A stretch of 64,000 nucleotides of DNA from positions 1 through 64,000 of the forward strand of contig JAEWJK010000015.1 of assembly GCA_023386555.1 (NCBI GenBank), given 5' to 3'. This document shows positions 56,399 to 64,000 of the stretch, piece after piece. Below the pieces are notes generated by a model. The model was given only the letters and a program-made list of their open reading frames with translations. It was not told the origin of the DNA and did no database searches. Each line of letters begins with the position of its first letter. The stretch's first letter is position 1. A program made the translations under genes and the position numbers. This stretch comes from Bacteroidota bacterium. GTDB taxonomy: Bacteria; Bacteroidota; Bacteroidia; Chitinophagales; Chitinophagaceae.

Positions 56399-57592
56399 AT
56401 GAAACATATACTTTTTTATAGCATCTTATTATTTTCTGCAATTGCATCAGCACAAATAGCTGTAAAAGCTGATACGATCTACACCATGTCAGGCTCTCCG
56501 GTAGCTAATGGAATTATTTTAATAAAAGATGGAAAGATAGAAGCTGTTGGCCAGAACCTTACCATCCCATCAAATTATAAAACTTATAATGCAAAAATTG
56601 TAACGCCAGGATTTGTAGATGCCAGAAGTTCTATTGGATTATCCGGTGCTTATAATATTCCATCAGACCAGGACCAGATTGAAAAATCAGGACCATTTCA
56701 ACCAGAATTAAGAGCGATAGATGCTTATAATCCTGAAGATAAACTCATCGATTTTGTTTTGCGTAACGGAACAACAACAATACATACTGGTCATGGTATT
56801 GGTGCATTGGCCAGTGGACAAACAATGATCGTAAAAACAAAAAAAGGATTGACTGATGATGTAACCATCAAGCCAGTTGCAATGGTAGCAATGACGATTG
56901 GTCCGAGTGTATCATCAAACTTTCAATCACCCGGAACAAAGTCAAAACAAATTGCCATGTTAAGAGCTGAATTATTAAAAGCTCAGCAGGCAATGAAAGC
57001 TTCACAAAAAGATACATCAAAAGCGGTAGAGCTAAGGCAGCTAACATTGCAGCAATTACTAAGAGGAGAATTGAAAGCCTTAATTTCTGCAAACACAGCA
57101 GTTGAAATCATGTCGGCAATACGTTTGGCAAAAGAATTCAATTTGAAGTTAGTAATTGAAGGTGCTGCTGAAGGTTATCGCTTGATTGAACAGATCAAAG
57201 CATCAAAAGCTGAAGTGATCGTTCATCCAACAATGGCAAGAGCTGGTGGACCAATGTTAAATATGACAATGGAAAATGCATCAATACTCACAAAAGCAGG
57301 AATACCTGTTTCGATTGAAAGTGGATTCGAGGGTTATGTACCAAAGACCAGGATCATTTTATATGAGGCTGCTGTTGCATTAAGAAATGGCTTGTCTTAT
57401 GCTGATGCCTTACGTACCATTACAATGATACCTGCTAAATTATTAGGAATTGATAACAGGGTTGGATCAATAGAGAAAGGAAAAGATGCAGATCTTGTTT
57501 TATTTAACGGAGATCCTTTTGAGTACACAACAAAAGCATGTGTGGTGATCGTTGATGGAAAAGTGGAAATAGAAGAAGCTTGCAATATGTAA
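56399..57592 (+). CDS. Exported amidohydrolase-fold protein without the HxH metal motif
   Basis: The product has 397 residues with a signal peptide (about 1-19, AIASAQ). The fold matches the preceding gene (ILIKDGKIEAVGQN, VTPGFVDA, DADLVLFNGDPFE), but the HxH after strand 1 is replaced: VDARSSIG has R76 and S78. HTDDG of the first enzyme is replaced by ESGFEG, and the HH pair is absent too. It therefore probably binds no metals and is not a hydrolase. It may serve as partner of the first protein; the two are in one operon with a 19-base gap. Confidence 0.85.
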   Translation: MKHILFYSILLFSAIASAQIAVKADTIYTMSGSPVANGIILIKDGKIEAVGQNLTIPSNYKTYNAKIVTPGFVDARSSIGLSGAYNIPSDQDQIEKSGPFQPELRAIDAYNPEDKLIDFVLRNGTTTIHTGHGIGALASGQTMIVKTKKGLTDDVTIKPVAMVAMTIGPSVSSNFQSPGTKSKQIAMLRAELLKAQQAMKASQKDTSKAVELRQLTLQQLLRGELKALISANTAVEIMSAIRLAKEFNLKLVIEGAAEGYRLIEQIKASKAEVIVHPTMARAGGPMLNMTMENASILTKAGIPVSIESGFEGYVPKTRIILYEAAVALRNGLSYADALRTITMIPAKLLGIDNRVGSIEKGKDADLVLFNGDPFEYTTKACVVIVDGKVEIEEACNM

Positions 57593-57616
57593 CTTGATTT
57601 TGAGCAGTTAGAAAGT

Positions 57617-58072
57617 TTAGCTGCTCAAATTTTTCTTCATGCAAATACTGGTTGGCATACCAACGTATTGTCCATAATTCTCAATTACAGTATATCCCTC
57701 ACGTTTATAAAAATTGATCGCTTCAAATTGTTTATCGCCGGTTTCCAGAACAGCATGTGTGAAGCCTAATTCTTTTGCCCATGTTTCTAATTCATGAATG
57801 ATAAATGAAGCAACACCAGTTCCTCTTTTAATTTCTGTAACGAACATCCGCTTAATCTCTACAGAAGTTTCATCAAAAGGTTTGAAGCATCCACATCCTA
57901 CAGCAATATCATTTTCATATGCCAATACAACTGTTGGCAGATCAGGCACAGCATTGTATTGATCATATACATCTTGCAGTTCTTTGTATCGACTTCGCAG
58001 ATCGTTATCTAATTCAATAACCAGCTTTTTAAAATCAGGATGATTGCTATTTGTTCTTATTAACCTACTCAT
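57617..58072 (-). CDS. GNAT-family N-acetyltransferase
   Basis: The product has 151 residues. VEIKRMFVTEIKRGTGVASFIIHELETWA is the acetyl-CoA motif (R-G-T-G-V-A), HAVLETGDKQFEAINFYKREGYTVI is motif B. VVLAYENDIAVGCGCFKPFD precedes it. The substrate is not known. The gene is convergent with the amidohydrolase operon and is 30 bases downstream of the helicase gene, so it may be translated from the same mRNA. Confidence 0.88.
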   Translation of the reverse strand: MSRLIRTNSNHPDFKKLVIELDNDLRSRYKELQDVYDQYNAVPDLPTVVLAYENDIAVGCGCFKPFDETSVEIKRMFVTEIKRGTGVASFIIHELETWAKELGFTHAVLETGDKQFEAINFYKREGYTVIENYGQYVGMPTSICMKKNLSS

Positions 58073-58102
58073 ATATAACAGAGGCCCGAATTTTCATGAA
58101 AT

Positions 58103-60613
58103 TTATACAACTTCTTTTGATCGTTCCCATTCTTTTGCTGCAATAACCAACCTTAATTCTCCATAACTCACCTTGTTATCCAGTTTTTGAACCAAAGGTG
58201 TAAGAGGTCCTTCAAATTCTTTGAGATGGGGTTCAATCAGAACTATCTTTTCAGTCTTCACTAATTCACTTACCGGGATTATTCCCTTCTCAACATAAAA
58301 AGCCATGTGACCTTCAATAGTTGAAATACTCAGATTCCTGATCTTAGCAATATCTGCAATTGTATTTCCTTCTTTATAAAGCTGGTAGCTTACATCCTTT
58401 GTATCAACTCTGGGTTTTACCTCATCTTTTGCTTTTCTTTCCTTCTTCGGAGTCTTTATATGTATTAATGAACTCAATCCATGTACAGTGCAATATTCAA
58501 CAAGTACACTCAAAAACCTATCTCCATATTTATCAACTTTTGCTTTTCCGAAACCCGATATCTTCATCAACTCTTCTTTTGTCTGCGGAAGAAACTCAAC
58601 CATCTCATCAATAGATTTAGTGGAAGCAACAATGTAGATTGGTTGATTATGCTGTTCACATAGTTTATTTCTTAATTGCCTTAACTGGTAATGCAATTCT
58701 GGATGTGCGGTTTGCTTTTTTTCTTCTGCAGCAGTTGCATAAGCATTTATAGAAGCAGATGGCACGACAAAGCTTTTCTTTTGATGATAATATTTTTCAA
58801 TGCTGAAACCATCCACAAATCCATTCATCAGATGCTTCTTTTCTGCAACAGCAACAAATACATCTTTTAAAGCCTCATTGTAGTTTTTAGCCTGTAGTTT
58901 ACTATCCGTTACTGCAGGTGATTTACTGATGAACTGTAACAACTGATCAAGTTCTTTTACAAAATACACTACTGCATCTTTAAGTCTTTTTTGTAATGAT
59001 TGATTTTCTTCAGGAAGCACATCTTCTGCGAAAAAGTAATTCAGGTGTTGTTTGAATTTCTCTGCTACTTCCTGCAATTGAATGAGCTTTTGTTCCACTT
59101 CATTTATCCAGGGAAGTGTAGCTTCATTGAAGTCTTTTATATTATCATCAACCAATTTACGGAGATCGTTGGCAAACCTAATTGCCATCATCAGATCAAA
59201 CAAACCAATCAATACCTGTTGCTGATATATTTTTTTAGATTGATGCAATTCATCTTTCAACTGGTTAGCTGAAGCAAAATTTTTTGAAAAGTGAACAATC
59301 GTTTCATCAGATCTTAAACTAGAAGAAGTTATCTGGCTCTGCAAAACAATTCCTTCTAAAGATGTGCATCTACTTAACGCAACATACACCTGTCCTGCAG
59401 CAAAAGCAGCACCGGCATCTATTACAGCTTTTTCAAAAGTCAGTCCCTGGCTTTTATGTATAGTGATGGCCCAGGCTAAGCGTAAAGGATATTGTGTGAA
59501 GGAACCAACAACGTCTTCTTCTATCTGGTTGTTAGATTTATTTACTGCATATCGAATATTCTCCCAGGTTTCTTTCTGTACCTCAATCTCGTCTGTTTCT
59601 CCTTTGCATTGAACGAAAATTCCATCGTCAGTTATTCTTGTGATGGTTCCGATCTTACCATTAAAATATCTTTTGATCTTTTCTTTATCGTTCTTGATGA
59701 ACATCACCTGAGCACCTTCTTTTAATCGCAATAATTCATCAGCAGGAAAAGCTTTCTCGCTAAACTCACCTTCTATCGTTGCTTTGAAGGAGTATGATTT
59801 ACTATTAAGCCTCGTGATCTCTTCATGGTTGATTGCATCAGCTTTATAGTTATGTGTAGTAAGAATAATGTAATCGTCTTCCTTCTGCACTTTGAAATCA
59901 GGATTGTATAAGCTGATCAATATTTTTTTTCCATTAGTTGACAAGGCATTATTTCTTACCTGGTTCAGCAGATCAATAAACCGGTTATCGCTTTGGCGAT
60001 ATATCTTTTCAAACTCAACATAAACAGGAGGCACCTGCTGCATGATTCTGCTGTCGAAGAAATAAGGAGAGTTATAAAAAGATGATAACAAATTCCATTC
60101 TTCATCAACTGTAACAGGAGGTAATTGATACATATCACCGATCAATAAAACCTGCACTCCACCGAAAGCTTCCGCATGACGATTTCTATAATGTCTTAAC
60201 ACAACATCAATGGCATCTAACACATCACAACGAACCATACTTATCTCATCAATGATCAACAGTTCCAGTTGCTGAAAGATCTTGATTCTTTCCCTGTTCA
60301 GTTTGATCTTACCGAATATTGTATGCTTGTTATTTGCACCGCTATGATGCATTGTGCCGATCGATTCAGGCAAATAAGGAGAAAAAGGAAGTTGAAAGAA
60401 TGAATGTATGGTTGAACCTCCTGCATTGATTGCAGCCACACCTGTTGGAGCAACAACAGCAGTTTGTTTTAAACTGTGTTCTCTTATATAACGCAGAAAT
60501 GTGGTTTTTCCTGTACCAGCTTTACCGGTAAGAAAAATATTCCTGTTACTCTGGTTTACCAGGTCAACCGCCAGTTGAAATACTTCATTATCCTTATCTA
60601 ATCCTATAGACAT
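58103..60613 (-). CDS. Pif1-like SF1 helicase with HRDC and HTH domains
   Basis: The product has 836 residues. Walker A GKAGTGKT (30-37), PTGVAAINAGGSTIHSFF (56-73), Walker B IDEISM (121-126), GDMYQLPPV, and ITIHKSQGLTF with YVALSRC are Pif1/RecD-like SF1B motifs. A helical middle part follows. An HRDC domain (about 640-715: LRQLRNKLCEQHNQPIYIVA) and a C-terminal helix-turn-helix (about 755-800: YQLYKEGNTIADIAKIRNLSISTIEGHM) lie at the end. It moves 5' to 3' on single-stranded DNA. HRDC and HTH resemble the tail of RecQ-type or Bacteroidota Pif1 proteins and probably bind DNA. It is monocistronic or heads a unit with the GNAT gene. Confidence 0.9.
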   Translation of the reverse strand: MSIGLDKDNEVFQLAVDLVNQSNRNIFLTGKAGTGKTTFLRYIREHSLKQTAVVAPTGVAAINAGGSTIHSFFQLPFSPYLPESIGTMHHSGANNKHTIFGKIKLNRERIKIFQQLELLIIDEISMVRCDVLDAIDVVLRHYRNRHAEAFGGVQVLLIGDMYQLPPVTVDEEWNLLSSFYNSPYFFDSRIMQQVPPVYVEFEKIYRQSDNRFIDLLNQVRNNALSTNGKKILISLYNPDFKVQKEDDYIILTTHNYKADAINHEEITRLNSKSYSFKATIEGEFSEKAFPADELLRLKEGAQVMFIKNDKEKIKRYFNGKIGTITRITDDGIFVQCKGETDEIEVQKETWENIRYAVNKSNNQIEEDVVGSFTQYPLRLAWAITIHKSQGLTFEKAVIDAGAAFAAGQVYVALSRCTSLEGIVLQSQITSSSLRSDETIVHFSKNFASANQLKDELHQSKKIYQQQVLIGLFDLMMAIRFANDLRKLVDDNIKDFNEATLPWINEVEQKLIQLQEVAEKFKQHLNYFFAEDVLPEENQSLQKRLKDAVVYFVKELDQLLQFISKSPAVTDSKLQAKNYNEALKDVFVAVAEKKHLMNGFVDGFSIEKYYHQKKSFVVPSASINAYATAAEEKKQTAHPELHYQLRQLRNKLCEQHNQPIYIVASTKSIDEMVEFLPQTKEELMKISGFGKAKVDKYGDRFLSVLVEYCTVHGLSSLIHIKTPKKERKAKDEVKPRVDTKDVSYQLYKEGNTIADIAKIRNLSISTIEGHMAFYVEKGIIPVSELVKTEKIVLIEPHLKEFEGPLTPLVQKLDNKVSYGELRLVIAAKEWERSKEVV

Positions 60614-60676
60614 CGCTGCAACTTAGAAAATAACTGCCGCAGAAAAAAGTCTGCGGACAGTTATTGTTATATAGAA

Positions 60677-61024
60677 TTAGGATTGAGACTGTTTCGAGTT
60701 CAGCATCAGCATTTCGCTGGCTTGTATCTCGGTGAAATATTTCTTAGCTCCGTCTTTATCTGTGTAATTACGGTAGACCAGTTTTCCTTCCAATGCTATT
60801 TCAGCACCTTTGGTAAGATATTTTTCAGCAATATCAGCGAGTTTACCCCAGGCAATAATTGTGTGCCACTGGGTTTCTGTTATCTTATCGCCTTTTGCGT
60901 TGCGATAACTTTCACTTGTAGCGATGCTGAACTTCGCCAGCTTTTTACCGCTTTCTGTATTCTTTACTTCAGGATTAGCACCCAGGTTACCGATCAATTG
61001 AACTTTGTTTCTTAATGCGTACAT
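60677..61024 (-). CDS. ssb: Single-stranded DNA-binding protein, short form
   Basis: The product has 115 residues with a single OB-fold: NKVQLIGNLGANPEVKN, KLAKFSIATSESYRNAKGDKITETQWHTIIAWGKLADIAEKYLTKG, VYRNYTDKDG. It binds single-stranded DNA as a tetramer. It ends NSKQSQS, without the acidic DDDxPF tip with which bacterial SSB recruits repair enzymes. It may therefore be a second, specialised SSB. It lies 63 bases upstream of the helicase gene on the same strand. GGTGGCCACC, a perfect palindrome in its leader (61075-61084), may be an operator. Confidence 0.9.
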   Translation of the reverse strand: MYALRNKVQLIGNLGANPEVKNTESGKKLAKFSIATSESYRNAKGDKITETQWHTIIAWGKLADIAEKYLTKGAEIALEGKLVYRNYTDKDGAKKYFTEIQASEMLMLNSKQSQS

Positions 61025-61222
61025 GACTTTTGATTTTTTCGTGTTTTTAAATTTTTTATCTCAGTCAATTTTTCGGTGGCCACCATTCGATTGACAACAC
61101 AAAAGTGCTATTGCCGGAAAGCCTCAGTCGGTTTTTATTCGTTTGCTTTCGTCTATAAACGAGTATAAGCGTTTGTACACGGATAAAATATTGATTATCT
61201 TAGGAAAAGAATTTTCAACTCC

Positions 61223-61597
61223 ATGACCGATAACATTATAAAAAACTGCCTTGCCTGCGATAAGCCCATTCATGGCAGAAGCGACAAAAAATTCTGTAAC
61301 GATTATTGCCGTAACAGCTATAACAACCAGATGAAGTCTATGAACAGTACATCGATCAAAGACATCAACAATGTGCTGGTAAAAAACAGGAAAGTTTTGG
61401 AAACGGCTTTGGGCGATAAAGAAATGGAGAAGATCACTAAAGAAAAGCTACTGCAAAACGGGCTAAATTTTAAATACATCACCCATACCTATACTAATAA
61501 AAAGGGAAATACATATTGTTTTTGTTATGAATATGGATATTTGCCTTTGGAAAATGATTGGTACCTGGTCGTTAAACGAAAAGACGAGCAGAACTGA
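61223..61597 (+). CDS. Small protein with N-terminal zinc-ribbon-like Cys cluster
   Basis: The product has 124 residues. CLACDKPIHGRSDKKFCNDYC has C-x2-C and C-x3-C knuckles (about 9-30), as in treble-clef or DUF-type zinc ribbons. The rest is mixed: SIKDINNVLVKNRKVLETAL helices and a C-terminal beta part (NTYCFCYEYGYLPLENDWYLVV). Proteins of this type are conserved in Bacteroidota and are not characterised. It lies near ssb, with 199 bases between divergent starts, so nucleic-acid binding is a reasonable guess. Confidence 0.68.
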   Translation: MTDNIIKNCLACDKPIHGRSDKKFCNDYCRNSYNNQMKSMNSTSIKDINNVLVKNRKVLETALGDKEMEKITKEKLLQNGLNFKYITHTYTNKKGNTYCFCYEYGYLPLENDWYLVVKRKDEQN

Positions 61598-61636
61598 TTT
61601 TAATAATTCATTAGCGGACTCATCCATGTTTTTTGT

Positions 61637-61855
61637 ATGGGAAATAGAATGGATCAAAAACAACATCTTGAATACCTGAGGCAGAAGTATATAGATTTGA
61701 ATCAACAGTTTGTAAGTGAACTGAAGGATGGAAAAAGCATTCATATGCTTAAAGATCTTAGCGTAGTAATCAATACTTTGCTGAAAGAAATCGAGGCTTT
61801 GGAAAGTCTTACTCCAAAAGAAGACAATCAATCTGCACCAGAAACGCTTTCTTAA
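61637..61855 (+). CDS. Small helical protein, paralogue of the product at 54673-54897
   Basis: The product has 72 residues and is helical throughout, with LRQKYIDLNQQFVSELKDG and LKDLSVVINTLLKEIEALESL. The tail EDNQSAPETLS is disordered. The first 50 residues align with the protein encoded at 54673 (same L-N-x-Q-F-x-S-E pattern). An alternative start is the Met at residue 5. It follows the zinc-ribbon gene by 39 bases and precedes psuK by 34 bases. Function unknown. Confidence 0.6.
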   Translation: MGNRMDQKQHLEYLRQKYIDLNQQFVSELKDGKSIHMLKDLSVVINTLLKEIEALESLTPKEDNQSAPETLS

Positions 61856-61876
61856 GGTAATTCAGTTGATGTCGCT

Positions 61877-61884
61877 TAGTTTTG
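61877..61884 (+). promoter_or_regulatory. TAGTTTTG promoter box of psuK
   Basis: It matches TAnnTTTG at all fixed positions and lies 5 bases before the ATG at 61890. The ATG at 61866 is upstream of the box, so 61890 is the better start and the transcript would be leaderless. Confidence 0.55.
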
Positions 61885-61889
61885 CTGCC

Positions 61890-62819
61890 ATGTCCAAACC
61901 AATTATCTGCATAGGGGCAGCACTTGTTGATGAACTCTTTCATGCTACCGATAAAATTCTTTTAGCAACCACCTCTGATGCTACTGTTACCAAAACAGCC
62001 GGTGGTGTTTCCCGGAATATTGCTCATCAATTAGCATTATTGGGTGTTCCAGTACAATTAATAAGCGTATTTGGAAATGATAGTGATGGTGACTGGCTGA
62101 AGCAGGTTTCTACTGATGCCGGTGTAAAACTGGATGCCGCAATTACTATTGAAGGACTTACCGGAAAATATACAGGTGTTTTAAATGTTGATGGTTCTTT
62201 ATTTACAGCCTTTCTAACAAATGCTGCCGTTCATTTAATTACTCCTGAACATTTAGAATGGAATAAGGATCTTTTAGAAACAGCTTCATTTTTATTAGCT
62301 GATGCCAACGTAAATGTTGAAACGGTTGAATGGTTACTCAAGTTTAGTAAACGAACAGATATTCCATTTATTATCGAACCTGTTTCTGTTCCTCCTGCAA
62401 GCAAATTTGCTTCTGTTGATTTGGATGGATTGTATTTTATCACTCCAAATGAAGATGAACTTCCTGTGCTGTGTCATGAGCCTTTACCTTCTACCAAAAA
62501 ACAAGTGGAAGAATTGTTGAACAGGGGAGTAAAAAATATCTGGCTGCATAACGGTAGTAGCGGATCAACCATCATCAATAAAGAAAAAAGTATTTCATTG
62601 CATGCCTCATTGGTTGATGTTTTGGATTGTACCGGTGCAGGTGATGGATCTTTATCAGGATTTTTATTAGGTAAACATTTGGGTAAGGAAGATGTGGAGT
62701 GTTTAAAGATTGCACATACTTTGGCCGCAGAAATATTACAGGTGAACGGAGCTATTGCCACTCATCTTACACAAGAAAAATTATTGGATCTTGTTCCACA
62801 ATATTTTCCTGAATCATGA
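61890..62819 (+). CDS. psuK: PfkB-family carbohydrate kinase, probable pseudouridine kinase
   Basis: The product has 309 residues from the ATG at 61890 (MSKPIICIGAALVDELF). The PfkB N-terminal GGVSRNIAHQLALLG and the C-terminal DCTGAGDGSLSGFLLG are complete; Asp252 of GAGD is the catalytic base. A ribokinase-type fold phosphorylates a sugar or nucleoside. The overlap (ATGA) with psuG makes pseudouridine the likely substrate, giving pseudouridine 5'-phosphate. Other PfkB substrates cannot be excluded from the sequence alone. The start at 61866 is rejected because of the promoter at 61877-61884. Confidence 0.85.
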   Translation: MSKPIICIGAALVDELFHATDKILLATTSDATVTKTAGGVSRNIAHQLALLGVPVQLISVFGNDSDGDWLKQVSTDAGVKLDAAITIEGLTGKYTGVLNVDGSLFTAFLTNAAVHLITPEHLEWNKDLLETASFLLADANVNVETVEWLLKFSKRTDIPFIIEPVSVPPASKFASVDLDGLYFITPNEDELPVLCHEPLPSTKKQVEELLNRGVKNIWLHNGSSGSTIINKEKSISLHASLVDVLDCTGAGDGSLSGFLLGKHLGKEDVECLKIAHTLAAEILQVNGAIATHLTQEKLLDLVPQYFPES

Positions 62820-63736
62820 ATTCATTGCTGAACATTCACCCGGAAGTACAACAGGCTTTGCATGAAGGAAAGCCTGTTGTTGCATTAGAATCTACTATTA
62901 TTTCTCATGGCATGCCCTTTCCGAAAAATGTAGAAACAGCTTTGGCTGTGGAAGATGTTGTGAGGAATAATGGTGCTGTTCCTGCCACGATTGCCATTAT
63001 GAATGGGAAATGTTATGTTGGACTAAGTGATGAAGAGATTAACTTCTTTGGGAAAGAAAAGAATGTTTGGAAGGTGAGTTTGAGAGACATGCCTTATGTC
63101 ATCAGCAATAAATTATATGGCGCTACAACTGTTGCAGCCACCATGAGAATTGCTGCAATGGCTGGAATAAAAATATTTGTCACAGGAGGAATTGGTGGTG
63201 TGCATCGTGGTGCAGAAACAAGCATGGATATCTCTGCTGATCTTACTGAGATGGCTCAGACTGCTGTAGCTGTTGTTTCTGCAGGCGTGAAATCAATTTT
63301 AGATATCGGACTTACTTTAGAATACTTAGAAACGAAAGGCATTCCAGTTGTTACGTATGGACAAGATGAATTTCCCAGCTTTTATTCCCGTAAAAGCGGA
63401 TTTATTTCTCCATTGAGATTGGATTCAAGTGAAGAAATCGCTTCATTACTCAATACAAAATGGAAACTAGGATTAGAAGGATCTGTATTGATCGCTAATC
63501 CTGTTCCGCAGGAATATGAAGTTCCTTCAGATAAGATGGAAGAACATATTCAACTTGCTTTGGCTGCTGCAGAAAAGAATAATATCAAAGGAAAAGAAGT
63601 CACACCATTTATTCTTAAATACATCGCAGAACACACAAAAGGTGAAAGTCTTGATGCTAATATTGCTTTGATAAAGCACAATGCAAAGGTTGGTGCTGAG
63701 ATTGCAAATGCTTACTCCTCTGTTACTGCTGCTTAG
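62816..63736 (+). CDS. psuG: Pseudouridine-5'-phosphate glycosidase
   Basis: The product has 306 residues. ALESTIISHGMPFPKNVETA (24-43), GVVPAT-like NGAVPATIAIMNGK, ATTVAATMRIAAMAGI and VTGGIGGVHRGAETSMDISADL are the family signatures. The enzyme splits pseudouridine 5'-phosphate to uracil and ribose 5-phosphate with Mn2+, through a Lys Schiff base. The ATG overlaps the TGA of psuK as ATGA. The operon salvages pseudouridine from RNA turnover. Confidence 0.93.
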   Translation: MNSLLNIHPEVQQALHEGKPVVALESTIISHGMPFPKNVETALAVEDVVRNNGAVPATIAIMNGKCYVGLSDEEINFFGKEKNVWKVSLRDMPYVISNKLYGATTVAATMRIAAMAGIKIFVTGGIGGVHRGAETSMDISADLTEMAQTAVAVVSAGVKSILDIGLTLEYLETKGIPVVTYGQDEFPSFYSRKSGFISPLRLDSSEEIASLLNTKWKLGLEGSVLIANPVPQEYEVPSDKMEEHIQLALAAAEKNNIKGKEVTPFILKYIAEHTKGESLDANIALIKHNAKVGAEIANAYSSVTAA

Positions 63737-63778
63737 TTATAGGCAGGTTTTTTGAAGTTCATTCATAAACTTATTGTT

Positions 63779-64000
63779 ATGAATGATGTAAGCAATTTTC
63801 TAACGAATGAAGGATGGCAGGCCGGACAGGAATTTGGTATCAGCATTCAATATAAAGGTGAACATGAGGCTGTTTCGGTAACTGAGTTTGTAGAAAAAGA
63901 TAGCCGTGTATTTGTTGCTGCATTAACAGATGAAACCGAAGTGTTGCTTGTTCCTTTTAGTCTATCGGCAAAAGAAAATGGAATGAATTGGTTGCCGGTT
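63779..64000 (+). CDS. 5' part of a gene of unknown function, cut by the window edge
   Basis: An ATG at 63779 opens a frame of 74 codons without stop to the edge of the window (MNDVSNFLTNEGWQAGQEFG). The visible part is mixed alpha/beta, with VSVTEFVEKDSRVFVAALTD, and has no signal peptide. It starts 42 bases behind psuG. Too short for a family call. Confidence 0.55.
   Translation, partial: MNDVSNFLTNEGWQAGQEFGISIQYKGEHEAVSVTEFVEKDSRVFVAALTDETEVLLVPFSLSAKENGMNWLPV

Noticed and set aside
1..64000. CRISPR array or prophage
   Set aside because: No regularly spaced identical repeats and no phage structural or integrase genes were seen on either strand.

Overview
ORGANISM. The window is A+T-rich chromosomal DNA of a Bacteroidota member, most likely a Chitinophagaceae-type bacterium. 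The signs are TAnnTTTG promoter boxes close to start codons, few Shine-Dalgarno sites, many Sec or lipobox leaders, Rho with a long charged N-terminal insertion, a coaX - outer-membrane protein - lptC operon, and several small dispersed palindromic repeats. The lineage call is inferred from gene content and signals; no search was run. LAYOUT. Bases 1-5640 are an accessory patch: an IS-like gene cut by the window edge, a secreted FAD oxidase, a stub of vsr, an intact C5-cytosine methyltransferase convergent with a nuclease-helicase (PD-(D/E)XK plus DUF2075/Schlafen-type helicase), palindromes and a response-regulator relic. Bases 5639-9770 are a redox-stress module: a Crp/Fnr regulator, a perfect TTGAT-N4-ATCAA operator, then an F420-type NADP oxidoreductase, YceI, DoxX, a FrnE-like DsbA protein and RclC-like DUF417. 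Bases 9899-24035 are mainly core genes (DbpA-like helicase, tRNA-Phe, asnS, aldehyde dehydrogenase, CNNM/CorC protein, aldo/keto reductase, lptC, outer-membrane protein, coaX), with a truncated HipA kinase and a secreted protein broken at a C7 tract. Bases 24140-30653 are a surface-glycan locus of five GT2/GT4 glycosyltransferases, a DUF268 protein and a GT11 fucosyltransferase. Bases 30825-46396 carry meaB, a Tat-exported PLP enzyme, a MerR regulator, tRNA-Val, a SET-domain protein, a sugE-type exporter, the selD-mnmH pair for tRNA 2-selenouridine, an exported TPR-CHAT protease and rho. Bases 46397-64000 carry tadA, an unpartnered 2-oxoacid:ferredoxin oxidoreductase beta subunit, a cell-wall amidase, a 5'-nucleotidase, cdsA and psd, two exported amidohydrolases, a Pif1-like helicase with HRDC domain, ssb, and psuK-psuG. 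HOW THE PARTS WORK TOGETHER. The clearest regulated unit is the redox cluster with its own Crp/Fnr gene and operator. The clearest defence candidate is the methyltransferase/nuclease-helicase pair. selD supplies selenophosphate to mnmH; cdsA and psd are two steps of phosphatidylethanolamine synthesis; psuK and psuG salvage pseudouridine. REPEATS. At least three dispersed families are visible: a 20-base motif GTACAAG(T/A)G(A/T)G(T/C)GAC(A/G)CAAC in five intergenic copies, 150-170 base palindromic elements ending in GTAACGCAGAGA-like sequence directly behind tadA and cdsA, and short TTGGT...ACCAA palindromes. One further repeat of the AATTGGGAATT type lies in frame inside mnmH.
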